Part shown: piece after piece, positions 1 through 5,888 of the stretch | How the letters are laid out: each line of letters opens with the position of its first letter | Position numbering within the stretch: position 1 is the stretch's first letter | Source: SIG455 sp045659025 | GTDB taxonomy: Bacteria; Bacillota; Clostridia; UMGS1810 | Length of the DNA stretch: 15,237 nt | Assembly (NCBI GenBank): GCA_045659025.1 | Contig: JAZOWA010000067.1 | Span: forward strand, 1 to 15,237 | Direction of reading: 5' to 3' | Position numbers and translations under genes: made by a program | Notes under the pieces: model-generated | Databases searched by the model: none | What the model was told of the DNA's origin: nothing | Seen by the model: only the letters and a program-made list of their open reading frames with translations

Positions 1-30
1 TTTGAAAAACTTGAACAAGAGATAAAATAA
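1..30 (+). CDS. C-terminal end of an unidentified gene (partial)
   Basis: The first 30 bases read in frame as FEKLEQEIK followed by TAA. The last base of this stop is the first base of the ATG of the next gene (TAATG). Such an overlap is typical of translational coupling, and the next gene has only a weak Shine-Dalgarno of its own. Nine residues are too few to name a family. The fragment could also be chance read-through, since the rest lies outside the window. Confidence 0.35.
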   Translation, partial: FEKLEQEIK

Positions 31-533
31 TGGATAGAAATATACTCTTACCAAAACGAAAACCGACAAGATTAAAAGGATATGATTATTCAACACCTGG
101 AGCGTATTTTATTACAATCTGTGTAAAAGACAGAAAACAGTTGTTGTCTAAAATCGTAGGGGACGATGCCCACATCGTCCCGCAAAACCATTTATCAAAT
201 TATGGTTCAATATGCGATAAATACATCAACAATATAAACATTAAATACGAAAATGTAACAGTTGACAAATATGTGATAATGCCGAATCATATTCATTTGA
301 TTATATTTCTTCACGGGACGACGAGGGCATCGTCCCCTACAAAGAACATAGAAACCATAATTCGTTCGTTTAAAACAATGGTTACAAAAGAAATTGGCAA
401 TTCTATATGGCAACGCTCATATCATGACCACATAATTCGTGGTGAAAAAGATTATCAAAAAATATGGGAATACATAGACACAAATGTTATAAGATGGGAA
501 AAGGATTGTTTTTATAATGACGAAAGGTCGTAG
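30..533 (+). CDS. RAYT / IS200-like (Y1, HUH) transposase
   Basis: This is a 167-residue single-domain HUH nuclease of the REP-associated tyrosine transposase group. Such enzymes cut and join single-stranded DNA at small palindromes. The diagnostic HxH metal motif is seen as PNHIHLI (His87, His89), and the N-terminal YFITICVKDRK strand is typical. The catalytic tyrosine should lie in the late helix around DYQKIWEYI (Tyr142 or Tyr148; I cannot decide which). The frame is open and the length is normal, so the gene looks intact. Two GC-rich REP-like palindromes lie inside the coding sequence and are translated as VGDDAHIVPQ and HGTTRASSPT. The gene is clearly more AT-rich than those downstream, suggesting recent acquisition. 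It has a poor Shine-Dalgarno and overlaps the preceding stop by one base. Family assignment is firm; whether it mobilises itself or only REP elements is unknown. Confidence 0.9.
   Translation: MDRNILLPKRKPTRLKGYDYSTPGAYFITICVKDRKQLLSKIVGDDAHIVPQNHLSNYGSICDKYINNINIKYENVTVDKYVIMPNHIHLIIFLHGTTRASSPTKNIETIIRSFKTMVTKEIGNSIWQRSYHDHIIRGEKDYQKIWEYIDTNVIRWEKDCFYNDERS
157..182 (+). repeat. REP-like palindrome 1, inside the RAYT gene
   Basis: GGGACGATG (160-168) and CATCGTCCC (173-181) form a perfect 9-bp stem around the loop CCCA. The 26-base unit is nearly identical, in opposite orientation, to the unit at 314-339. It is much more GC-rich than the surrounding gene and is translated in frame as residues of a surface loop between conserved segments. 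Confidence 0.75.
314..339 (-). repeat. REP-like palindrome 2, inside the RAYT gene, inverted
   Basis: On the plus strand GGGACGACG (315-323) pairs with CATCGTCCC (328-336) with one mismatch. Read on the minus strand, this 26-base unit matches the one at 157-182 except for three adjacent bases (ACA becomes TCG). The two copies are therefore an inverted pair, the arrangement seen in REP doublets. Here they lie 131 bases apart inside the transposase gene. This copy falls just after the HxH motif strand. Confidence 0.75.
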
Positions 534-551
534 CAATTGGCTACGACCTTT
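523..551. repeat. Perfect 12-bp hairpin spanning the RAYT stop codon
   Basis: AAAGGTCGTAGC (523-534) is exactly complementary to 540-551, with loop AATTG. The TAG stop (531-533) lies in the left arm. Only three T residues follow, so it is a poor intrinsic terminator. Position at the 3' end of a RAYT/IS200-like gene makes a transposase recognition hairpin equally possible. Confidence 0.5.
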
Positions 552-569
552 AACTGTCCTTTAGAACAC

Positions 570-594
570 TCCGCATAAGCGGATGGGATTTTTT
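570..594 (+). terminator. Possible weak terminator after the RAYT gene
   Basis: TCCGC (570-574) pairs with GCGGA (579-583) around an ATAA loop, and a run of six T (589-594) follows after a TGGGA spacer. The short stem and the spacer make this a weak candidate. It lies between convergent genes. Confidence 0.3.
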
Positions 595-596
595 AT

Positions 597-1220
597 TTAC
601 AGATACTGTCCGTCATAGGACATGGCATCGGTGGCAAATATTGCTTTCACGGGTGCGCCTTCGCCTTCTGTACTACCGATTATATACAGGGTGTAATACT
701 TACCTTCGCTTAGCACCTGCTTGCCGGTATTCAGCACAAGGTTCATATTCTCCTCATCCCGTATGTCAAAGGCATAGGTATCGGGTCGGAGGAATATATA
801 ATCACTCACCTCGGGGAACTCAATATCGTCCAATATAGGAAATCCGTTGGCATATACATTGAATCCATCGGTGTCGGATACCAGATTGGCGATCCGCATA
901 TTTGATGCCTTGTAGTTGTTTTTTACCTTCGTATCGTCAATTCTTACGAGTGTCCTCTGCCCCTGACCGCCACTTAATGCGAGGGTGAATACATCACCGT
1001 TTTCCACTCTTGCTGAGGTGGTGTAGATAATGTTGTCACCGCCGTTTTCATATACGGTGCGGAAGGTGACCTCACCTGCGGGTATCTGCTTGTAACCGCT
1101 TATCTCACCAAAGGGGTATGAGGTGAAATATCTTTCGTCATTGACGAAGAAACTAGCCTTACCACCTGTGGGTGAGGCGTTAAGAAATCGTACGTAGGGG
1201 TATAAAAATCCATCTGCCAT
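597..1220 (-). CDS. DUF4397-like protein with two tandem modules
   Basis: This is a 207-residue protein of unknown function. The start is taken at the ATG at 1220 (protein begins MADGFLYPYVRFLNASP) because AAGGAG lies about seven bases upstream. A longer frame starting at 1271 would overlap the preceding gene and lacks such a site. VRFLNASP, a short 'VNDE' strand and a GYKQIPAG turn resemble the DUF4397 domain seen in many clostridial proteins. The pattern occurs twice, at about residues 10-97 and 108-198 (MRIANLVSDTDGFNVYANG, then FLRPDTYAFDI), so the protein appears to be two beta-sandwich modules. No signal peptide, membrane segment or sorting motif is visible. It is the second gene of a two-gene unit, 13 bases after the propeller gene. 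Family resemblance is from recall; function is not known to me. Confidence 0.8.
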   Translation of the reverse strand: MADGFLYPYVRFLNASPTGGKASFFVNDERYFTSYPFGEISGYKQIPAGEVTFRTVYENGGDNIIYTTSARVENGDVFTLALSGGQGQRTLVRIDDTKVKNNYKASNMRIANLVSDTDGFNVYANGFPILDDIEFPEVSDYIFLRPDTYAFDIRDEENMNLVLNTGKQVLSEGKYYTLYIIGSTEGEGAPVKAIFATDAMSYDGQYL

Positions 1221-1233
1221 GGCAATCTCCTTA

Positions 1234-2472
1234 TCAGAATTTTTTTGAATCAGAGAAGTCGACGTCCTCAATGCTCATATCCTCAAATGCCTTTATACTG
1301 TCGTTCACATCCTCTGTGACGGGCACTTTCATCTGGCGCACCGCAGGGGAGGGGATTAACCCTTTTGTGAGGTGTGCCACCTTGTCGGTCAATGATTGCA
1401 AAGACGTGGATATGCGCATTATTTCCCTCTCTGCCTTTGATATTCTTTCAGAAAGGGCTATTTCTGCTTCTCGAGGTCCGTCATTGTTATTATAAGCAAT
1501 ATCTCTGCTTTTGTGACTGGGATTCTCCCTTTTGATGACGTTTGCAAATTCCACTTCCCCGCCTTTGCAATGTGCCACCCGCCATTGCCCGCCAAACCCT
1601 TGAGGGTTGTGGGCGGTCACGTCTTTTATCATCTCAAGGGTTTTGCCCCGCACCTGATTTATGGGTGTGGGCTTTTTGAATGTGGCACCTCCGTCGGCAG
1701 ATATGCATTGGTAATACATGCCCCGCTCCCGCCATTGTATGCATAAAGATTCCCCCGATACCGACATACAAATATCTGCCATATTGGAATCACCGAAGCT
1801 TATTATCTTCCTCTCCGTTGCATCTTTTGGCAGATACACAAGGGCATAATAGGATTTGAGCCGAGCAGTATAGAGGAAATGCATTGAGCCGACATCACTA
1901 AACACCGTGAAGATACTTCTTATCTCATCCTCGGTGTTGATTTTCCCTTCGGCGTATCCTTTGGTAGTGGGGGAGTAAATCCTGTATTCCATCTTCCCCT
2001 CAACCCCTATAAAGAATATGTGGATATTGCCGTCTCCATCTGCGCAGATATTTATCTCACTGCCCTTGTCGGCATAGTCAATCACCTTTGGCGAGGGGGA
2101 AGGCCCTGATGCAGAGTATATATGATGCACCAGCATAGTTTTGCCCTTGTAATCCAGTATGTAGAAAGAGTGCAGTTCCCCTTTTACCTCCGCAAGACGA
2201 AACCCACTCATCACACCCTCGGCAGATTTACTGCCAAGCACAGTGAATTTCCGCCAGCTTTCATAGTCATATACCAGGTGTATCAGGCTACCCGTATCCG
2301 TCTGGGCGGTGATGTGAAGATCTCCGCCTTTCCCCGCTATAATGTCAAAATCCCGCCTGAGACCCGCCTGAAGTATTTGTTCTTTGCCGTCTTTGGTATA
2401 ACATAGTTCCATATGACCGTTTATGTAAAAAAGCCATTGCTCATTGAGCTTATCCGTCACAAACCCTTTCAT
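1234..2472 (-). CDS. Predicted beta-propeller protein with C-terminal coiled coil
   Basis: This is a 412-residue protein that I do not recognise as a named family. A short strand motif, Gly-x-[LIM]-His-hydrophobic, recurs at residues 50-54 (GDLHI), 98-102 (GELHS), 148-152 (GNIHI) and 195-199 (GSMHF). The spacing of about 49 residues is blade-like. Residues 258-265 (SADGGATF) fit the Asp-box SxDxGxTW/F of sialidase-fold propellers. Catalytic sialidase residues cannot be assigned, so a binding or scaffold role is more likely than hydrolysis. Residues about 333-371 are charged and heptad-like (SERISKAEREIMRI), indicating a coiled coil, followed by an acidic tail. There is no signal peptide or transmembrane segment. 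The start is well supported by AGGAGG eight bases upstream. It is the first gene of a pair with the DUF4397-like gene. Its C-terminal tail could mediate oligomerisation or contact that partner (inference). Confidence 0.8.
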   Translation of the reverse strand: MKGFVTDKLNEQWLFYINGHMELCYTKDGKEQILQAGLRRDFDIIAGKGGDLHITAQTDTGSLIHLVYDYESWRKFTVLGSKSAEGVMSGFRLAEVKGELHSFYILDYKGKTMLVHHIYSASGPSPSPKVIDYADKGSEINICADGDGNIHIFFIGVEGKMEYRIYSPTTKGYAEGKINTEDEIRSIFTVFSDVGSMHFLYTARLKSYYALVYLPKDATERKIISFGDSNMADICMSVSGESLCIQWRERGMYYQCISADGGATFKKPTPINQVRGKTLEMIKDVTAHNPQGFGGQWRVAHCKGGEVEFANVIKRENPSHKSRDIAYNNNDGPREAEIALSERISKAEREIMRISTSLQSLTDKVAHLTKGLIPSPAVRQMKVPVTEDVNDSIKAFEDMSIEDVDFSDSKKF

Positions 2473-2498
2473 ATCCCACGCCTCCTGATTAACCTTAT

Positions 2499-2504
2499 AT
2501 TATA
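2499..2504 (-). promoter_or_regulatory. Possible -10 element for the propeller/DUF4397 pair
   Basis: On the minus strand TATAAT lies 27 bases upstream of the propeller start codon, preceded directly by TG. No convincing -35 TTGACA-like hexamer is present at 15-19 bases. The promoter may be weak, activator-dependent, or read by an alternative sigma factor. Confidence 0.35.
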
Positions 2505-2542
2505 CATATTAAAATAAAACGAAAATATGTTGCGCCTCTCTC

Positions 2543-2571
2543 TTGATTTTTGACGGAAAAGATTATATAAT
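2543..2571 (+). promoter_or_regulatory. Sigma-A type promoter of the cyclophilin gene
   Basis: TTGATT (2543-2548), a 17-base spacer and TATAAT (2566-2571). An overlapping alternative is TTGACG (2550-2555), 16 bases, TATAGT (2572-2577). The leader is short, with GAGGAGG (2588-2594) just before the ATG at 2602. Confidence 0.7.
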
Positions 2572-2601
2572 TATAGTGCTTTCATTTGAGGAGGTTTTAG
2601 T

Positions 2602-3177
2602 ATGAAAAAATCTTTTTTAGCGGTTGCATTGATAATGATTCTTATGTTGACCGTTGTACTTTCGGCCTGCGGAACGGCCAATAAAGGAGGAGACAAAATG
2701 AACAAGGTTAAAATCGAAATGGCAGACGGCCAGACAATGCTTTTGGAGCTTTATCCCGACAAAGCACCCATCACCGTTGCTAATTTCAAGAAGTTGGTAT
2801 CAGAGGGTTTTTATGACGGTCTGATCTTCCACAGAGTAATCAATGGATTTATGATTCAGGGCGGTGATCCTGAGGGTACCGGTATGGGTGGCTCAAAAGA
2901 TACCATCAAGGGCGAGTTCGCCCAGAACGGCGTCGCTAACGATACAAAGCACGAGAGAGGCGTTATCTCCATGGCACGTACCATGGTGCCTGATAGTGCA
3001 TCAAGTCAGTTCTTCATCTGCCATCAGGCAGCACCTCATCTTGACGGTGCTTATGCTGCCTTCGGTAAGGTTGTTGAGGGTATAGAGGTTGTGGATGCTA
3101 TTGCATCTGTTGCCACCGACTATAACGATAAGCCCCTTACAGATGTGGTTATGAAGAAAGTAACCCTTGTGGACTAA
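2602..3177 (+). CDS. Cyclophilin-type peptidyl-prolyl isomerase, lipoprotein
   Basis: This 191-residue protein catalyses cis-trans isomerisation of X-Pro bonds to aid folding. Residues 1-22 are a lipoprotein signal peptide (MKK, hydrophobic stretch, LSA) ending at the lipobox cysteine Cys23. The full-length product is therefore expected on the outer face of the cytoplasmic membrane. The cyclophilin domain covers about residues 35-190, with IFHRVINGFMIQGGD (catalytic Arg78), SSQFFI (134-139) and HLDGAYAAFGKV. The usual cyclosporin-contacting Trp is absent, as in many bacterial members. A second, strong Shine-Dalgarno (AAAGGAGGAG, 2683-2692) sits in frame before Met33, so a cytosolic form beginning MNKVKIEM is also possible. 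The gene has its own promoter. No strong terminator precedes the GAPDH promoter, only a pure A/T hairpin near 3183-3200. Family assignment is firm. Confidence 0.95.
   Translation: MKKSFLAVALIMILMLTVVLSACGTANKGGDKMNKVKIEMADGQTMLLELYPDKAPITVANFKKLVSEGFYDGLIFHRVINGFMIQGGDPEGTGMGGSKDTIKGEFAQNGVANDTKHERGVISMARTMVPDSASSQFFICHQAAPHLDGAYAAFGKVVEGIEVVDAIASVATDYNDKPLTDVVMKKVTLVD
2683..2700 (+). promoter_or_regulatory. Internal Shine-Dalgarno and start codon in the cyclophilin gene
   Basis: AAAGGAGGAG at 2683-2692 lies five bases upstream of the in-frame ATG at 2698 (Met33). This is as good as the site at the annotated start. It falls in the linker between the lipobox cysteine and the enzyme domain, so initiation here would give a complete soluble enzyme without the signal peptide. 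Confidence 0.6.
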
Positions 3178-3212
3178 TAGTTAAAAATTTATCAATTTTT
3201 TCAAAAAAACAC

Positions 3213-3241
3213 TTGTATATTTTGCCACATTAAGGTAAAAT
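3213..3241 (+). promoter_or_regulatory. Promoter of the GAPDH gene
   Basis: TTGTAT (3213-3218), a 17-base spacer and TAAAAT (3236-3241). The predicted transcription start is near 3248, giving a leader of about 68 bases that ends in AGGAGG about ten bases before the ATG. Confidence 0.65.
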
Positions 3242-3248
3242 ATACTTT

Positions 3249-3265
3249 GGACAGTTTTTTTGTCC
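3249..3265 (+). promoter_or_regulatory. Hairpin at the predicted 5' end of the GAPDH mRNA
   Basis: GGACA (3249-3253) pairs with TGTCC (3261-3265) around a loop of G and six T. It begins at, or within a base or two of, the predicted transcription start. A 5'-terminal stem-loop can protect a messenger from 5'-dependent decay; that role here is inference. Confidence 0.4.
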
Positions 3266-3315
3266 TTGGATTTACCAAATAATAATTATATTATATTTTT
3301 TAGGAGGTTTTTACT

Positions 3316-4326
3316 ATGTCAGTAAAAGTTGCAATTAACGGTTTCGGCCGTATCGGCCGTTTGGCTTTCCGTCAGATGTTCGGTGCAGAGGGCTACGAGG
3401 TTGTTGCTATCAATGACCTTACAGATCCCAAAATGCTCGCTCATCTTCTCAAGTACGATTCATCACAGGGCAGATATGACGGTCACACCGTAGAAGCTGC
3501 TGAAGGTGCAATCATCGTTGACGGCAAGAAAATCACTATCTACAGCGAGCCCAAGGCTGCTGATCTCCCCTGGGGTGAGATTGGTGTAGACGTTGTTCTC
3601 GAGTGCACAGGCTTCTACTGCTCAAAAGAGAAGAGCCAGGCACACATCGATGCCGGTGCTAAGAAGGTTGTTATTTCTGCTCCTGCAGGCAACGACCTTA
3701 AGACCATCGTTTTCAGTGTAAACGAGGACACACTCACAGCTGATGACACAATCATCTCTGCTGCATCCTGCACCACAAACTGCCTCGCTCCTATGGCCAA
3801 GGCTCTTAACGACTACGCTCCCATCCAGAGCGGTATCATGGCTACAATCCATGCATACACAGGTGACCAGATGATTCTTGACGGTCCCCACAGAAAAGGC
3901 GACCTCAGACGTGCAAGAGCAGGTGCGGTTAATATCGTTCCCAACTCCACAGGTGCTGCAAAAGCTATCGGTCTCGTTATTCCCGAGCTCAATGGCAAGC
4001 TCATCGGTGCTGCACAGCGTGTTCCCGTTCCCACAGGTTCTACCACAATCCTTACAGCAGTTGTTAAGGGAAAGGACGTAACCAAAGAAGCTATCAACGC
4101 TGCTATGAAGGCTGCTGCTTCTGATTCCTTCGGTTACAACGAAGACCAGATCGTATCTTCTGATATCATCGGTATCACATACGGTTCACTCTTCGACGCT
4201 ACACAGACAATGGTAGCTCCTATCGGCGAGGATCTCTATCAGGTACAGGTTGTTTCTTGGTACGATAACGAGAACAGCTACACCAGCCAGATGGTTAGAA
4301 CAATCAAATACTTCGCAGAAATCTAA
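3316..4326 (+). CDS. gap: Glyceraldehyde-3-phosphate dehydrogenase, type I
   Basis: This 336-residue cytosolic enzyme converts glyceraldehyde-3-phosphate, phosphate and NAD+ to 1,3-bisphosphoglycerate in glycolysis. The Rossmann motif NGFGRIGR is at residues 8-15. Asn33-Asp34 after the second strand fits NAD rather than NADP use. The active site SCTTNC gives nucleophile Cys152, and His179 in TIHAYTGDQ is the catalytic base. The phosphate-site segment GPHRKGDLRRARAGA is the form common in clostridial enzymes. Length is standard for the family. The AGGAGG site is strong, and codon use looks more selective than in neighbouring genes, as expected for a very highly expressed gene. It is transcribed alone, from its own promoter to a strong terminator. 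No pgk or tpi gene follows, so the glycolytic operon seen in many Firmicutes is split here. Confidence 0.98.
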   Translation: MSVKVAINGFGRIGRLAFRQMFGAEGYEVVAINDLTDPKMLAHLLKYDSSQGRYDGHTVEAAEGAIIVDGKKITIYSEPKAADLPWGEIGVDVVLECTGFYCSKEKSQAHIDAGAKKVVISAPAGNDLKTIVFSVNEDTLTADDTIISAASCTTNCLAPMAKALNDYAPIQSGIMATIHAYTGDQMILDGPHRKGDLRRARAGAVNIVPNSTGAAKAIGLVIPELNGKLIGAAQRVPVPTGSTTILTAVVKGKDVTKEAINAAMKAAASDSFGYNEDQIVSSDIIGITYGSLFDATQTMVAPIGEDLYQVQVVSWYDNENSYTSQMVRTIKYFAEI

Positions 4327-4345
4327 TCGGGTTTTGATTTAAAAC

Positions 4346-4378
4346 AAACGGACAGTTCTTTTGGAACTGTCCGTTTTT
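4346..4378. terminator. Bidirectional terminator between gap and the histidinol phosphatase gene
   Basis: A 13-bp perfect stem, AAACGGACAGTTC (4346-4358) with its complement at 4364-4376, surrounds loop TTTTG. T-runs lie on both outer sides (4374-4378 on plus; AAAACAAA on the left reads as T-rich on minus). It can end both convergent transcripts. Confidence 0.85.
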
Positions 4379-4397
4379 GTATGTGTGAATATTTAAG

Positions 4398-5213
4398 TTA
4401 TATCTTAATCCCTTTGAATCCGTCTTTTGTGAGGATTAACACCTCGTCAAATCCCGTCTCCTTCGCGAGATTTATACCTGTATCCATATTAGTTGCCAGA
4501 TACCTTGAGTCGTGACAGTCGGTGGATATTACCACGCCACAACCCAACTCCTTAATCCTTCTCAGCAAGAAATCTTCGGGGTAGGGGATACTTCTGTATC
4601 CACGGGCGATTGAGCCCACGTTTATCTCAAACACCTTCACCTTCTCTGCTACCGCAGTAACGGCATCTAAAGCAAGATTCCTGTATTTATCGGATTTGGG
4701 GTCAATATATCCGAGCAGTTCATTGTTTTTCATAAGCAGATCAAAGTGTCCCGCAATATCGCATTTTTTGAGTTTGGCGATAAGGGATACATTCTCGTAA
4801 TACGCCTTGGCAAATTTCAATCCGTCGCCGCCAAAGTGGTTGGCGATAAGATTTTTCACCTCGTCGGCACTTCCGTCAACGGGGAAATACTTTCCCTCCG
4901 CCTTCACGTAGTGGCAATCGCCGATTACATAATCGTAGCACATGGGTTCGTCGTCAGAGAACACGTCATACTCAATACCGCAGTATATGTCTATCTTGCC
5001 ATTGTACTTATCCTTGAGTTTGCCTATGAGCTTTCTGTAAATCAGGGTGTTTTCTTCAGACATGCAGTAACTCTCGTCAAAATCCGTGTGGGAATGTCCC
5101 GAGAAACCGATAGATTCGAAGCCCTGTTCTATGGCGCTTTTCACCATATCCTCGTATTCGCATTTACCGTCACAGAGCACCCCGTGGGTGTGCAGGTTCT
5201 GCGGATATATCAT
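4398..5213 (-). CDS. hisK: Histidinol-phosphatase, PHP family (HisK/HisJ type)
   Basis: This 271-residue enzyme probably removes phosphate from L-histidinol phosphate, the penultimate step of histidine synthesis. The PHP-domain metal ligands can be followed in order: NLHTHG (His8, His10), Asp15, FSGHSH (His40), GIEYDV (Glu81), GDCHYV (His101), AGHFDLL (His156), FEINVG (Glu196) and STDCHDSRY (Asp232, His234). Length and spacing match stand-alone HisK/HisJ phosphatases rather than polymerase-linked PHP domains. A related phosphoesterase activity cannot be excluded because no other his gene is in the window. The start follows GAGGAGG, ten bases upstream. The gene has its own promoter downstream of the spoVG terminator and ends at a terminator shared with gap. 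Confidence 0.85.
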   Translation of the reverse strand: MIYPQNLHTHGVLCDGKCEYEDMVKSAIEQGFESIGFSGHSHTDFDESYCMSEENTLIYRKLIGKLKDKYNGKIDIYCGIEYDVFSDDEPMCYDYVIGDCHYVKAEGKYFPVDGSADEVKNLIANHFGGDGLKFAKAYYENVSLIAKLKKCDIAGHFDLLMKNNELLGYIDPKSDKYRNLALDAVTAVAEKVKVFEINVGSIARGYRSIPYPEDFLLRRIKELGCGVVISTDCHDSRYLATNMDTGINLAKETGFDEVLILTKDGFKGIKI

Positions 5214-5247
5214 TACGAAAACACCTCCTCATATTAATACTACCCCC

Positions 5248-5276
5248 ATTATATATCAAAACATCGGGCATTTCAA
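5248..5276 (-). promoter_or_regulatory. Promoter of the histidinol phosphatase gene
   Basis: On the minus strand TTGAAA (5271-5276), a 17-base spacer and TATAAT (5248-5253). The start codon is about 35 bases downstream of the -10. Confidence 0.75.
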
Positions 5277-5290
5277 CATCAAACTTACAA

Positions 5291-5327
5291 TATAAGAAAA
5301 CAAGCCGTACCCAAAGGGCCGGCTTGT
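5291..5327 (-). terminator. Terminator of spoVG
   Basis: An 8-bp stem is formed by 5320-5327 with 5300-5307 (ACAAGCCG). An inner CCC/GGG pairing lies in the loop. On the minus strand the stem is followed by TTTTCTTAT. It separates spoVG from the next promoter. Confidence 0.65.
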
Positions 5328-5352
5328 ACGGATAATCATTTTATTGGCTTAA

Positions 5353-5622
5353 TCAGAATTCAACGGGATCTTCAGCCTCGTTGTATGCTTTGATTACAAC
5401 CTCTTCAATGTACTTTCTGGTTTCGAAATTAACGGGGTGTGCAACATCTTTGAAAGTTCCGTCTTTTGCTCTGCGGTTCGGCATAGCAACAAAAACCTTA
5501 TCCTCGTTTTCAATAACCTTGATGTCATGAACAACGAAAGCATCATCAAAAGTAACAGATGCTACGGCTTTCATTTTGCCGTCTGAGACAATCTTCCTGA
5601 TTTTTACATTTGTAATTTCCAT
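5353..5622 (-). CDS. spoVG: SpoVG, RNA-binding regulator
   Basis: This is an 89-residue SpoVG homologue: MEITNVKIRKI at the start, VTFDDAFVVHDIKVIE, and the conserved FVAMPNRR followed by FKDVAHPVNFETRKYIE. In Firmicutes SpoVG binds nucleic acid and influences sporulation, septation and virulence or envelope genes. The start is placed at the ATG at 5622, where GAAGGAG lies about eight bases upstream and where all homologues begin. A frame extending to 5673 adds residues unlike the family. The gene has a perfect-consensus vegetative promoter rather than a visible sigma-H one, and its own terminator, so it is probably monocistronic and constitutively strong. Presence of spoVG alone does not prove that the organism sporulates. 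Confidence 0.95.
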   Translation of the reverse strand: MEITNVKIRKIVSDGKMKAVASVTFDDAFVVHDIKVIENEDKVFVAMPNRRAKDGTFKDVAHPVNFETRKYIEEVVIKAYNEAEDPVEF

Positions 5623-5682
5623 TGGTCTTTCTCCTTCATGGCAGTTTTGAAGTATGTGGAAAGGATAAACCATTCCGTAATT

Positions 5683-5711
5683 ATTATATATTTTATGTAG
5701 GACATTGTCAA
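5683..5711 (-). promoter_or_regulatory. Perfect-consensus sigma-A promoter of spoVG
   Basis: On the minus strand TTGACA (5706-5711), a 17-base spacer and TATAAT (5683-5688). Both hexamers match consensus exactly. The leader is about 55 bases. Confidence 0.85.
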
Positions 5712-5823
5712 CGGAATAACAAATCCTGCCAAAAAGTTTGTATAAAATGACAAAAACAGACTACTCTATATGTGCGAAATGACGATGAGAATATGGGGTG
5801 AATAGTAGTTTTGAGAGAGGTGG

Positions 5824-5852
5824 TTGCCAATGGCTTCTTTTTGTGATAAAAT
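5824..5852 (+). promoter_or_regulatory. Promoter of the 5-formyl-THF cyclo-ligase gene
   Basis: TTGCCA (5824-5829), a 17-base spacer and TAAAAT (5847-5852), with an extended -10 TG at 5844-5845. I see no further gene in the 266 bases between spoVG and the cyclo-ligase gene; they hold the two divergent promoters. Confidence 0.65.
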
Positions 5853-5888
5853 AGCCCTGTCGGGCAACGAGTTGTAGGAGGTGACGGC

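Noticed and set aside
3183..3200. A/T-only hairpin after the cyclophilin gene as a terminator
   Set aside because: AAAAATT/AATTTTT has no G-C pair and would be very weak. I do not claim termination here.
4746..5237. 163-codon plus-strand frame over the histidinol phosphatase gene
   Set aside because: The minus-strand gene carries every PHP metal ligand, has a promoter and a Shine-Dalgarno. The plus-strand frame has none of these.
5353..5673. Longer spoVG frame starting at 5673
   Set aside because: The extra 17 residues match no SpoVG and the upstream site is poor. The ATG at 5622 has GAAGGAG and the conserved N-terminus.
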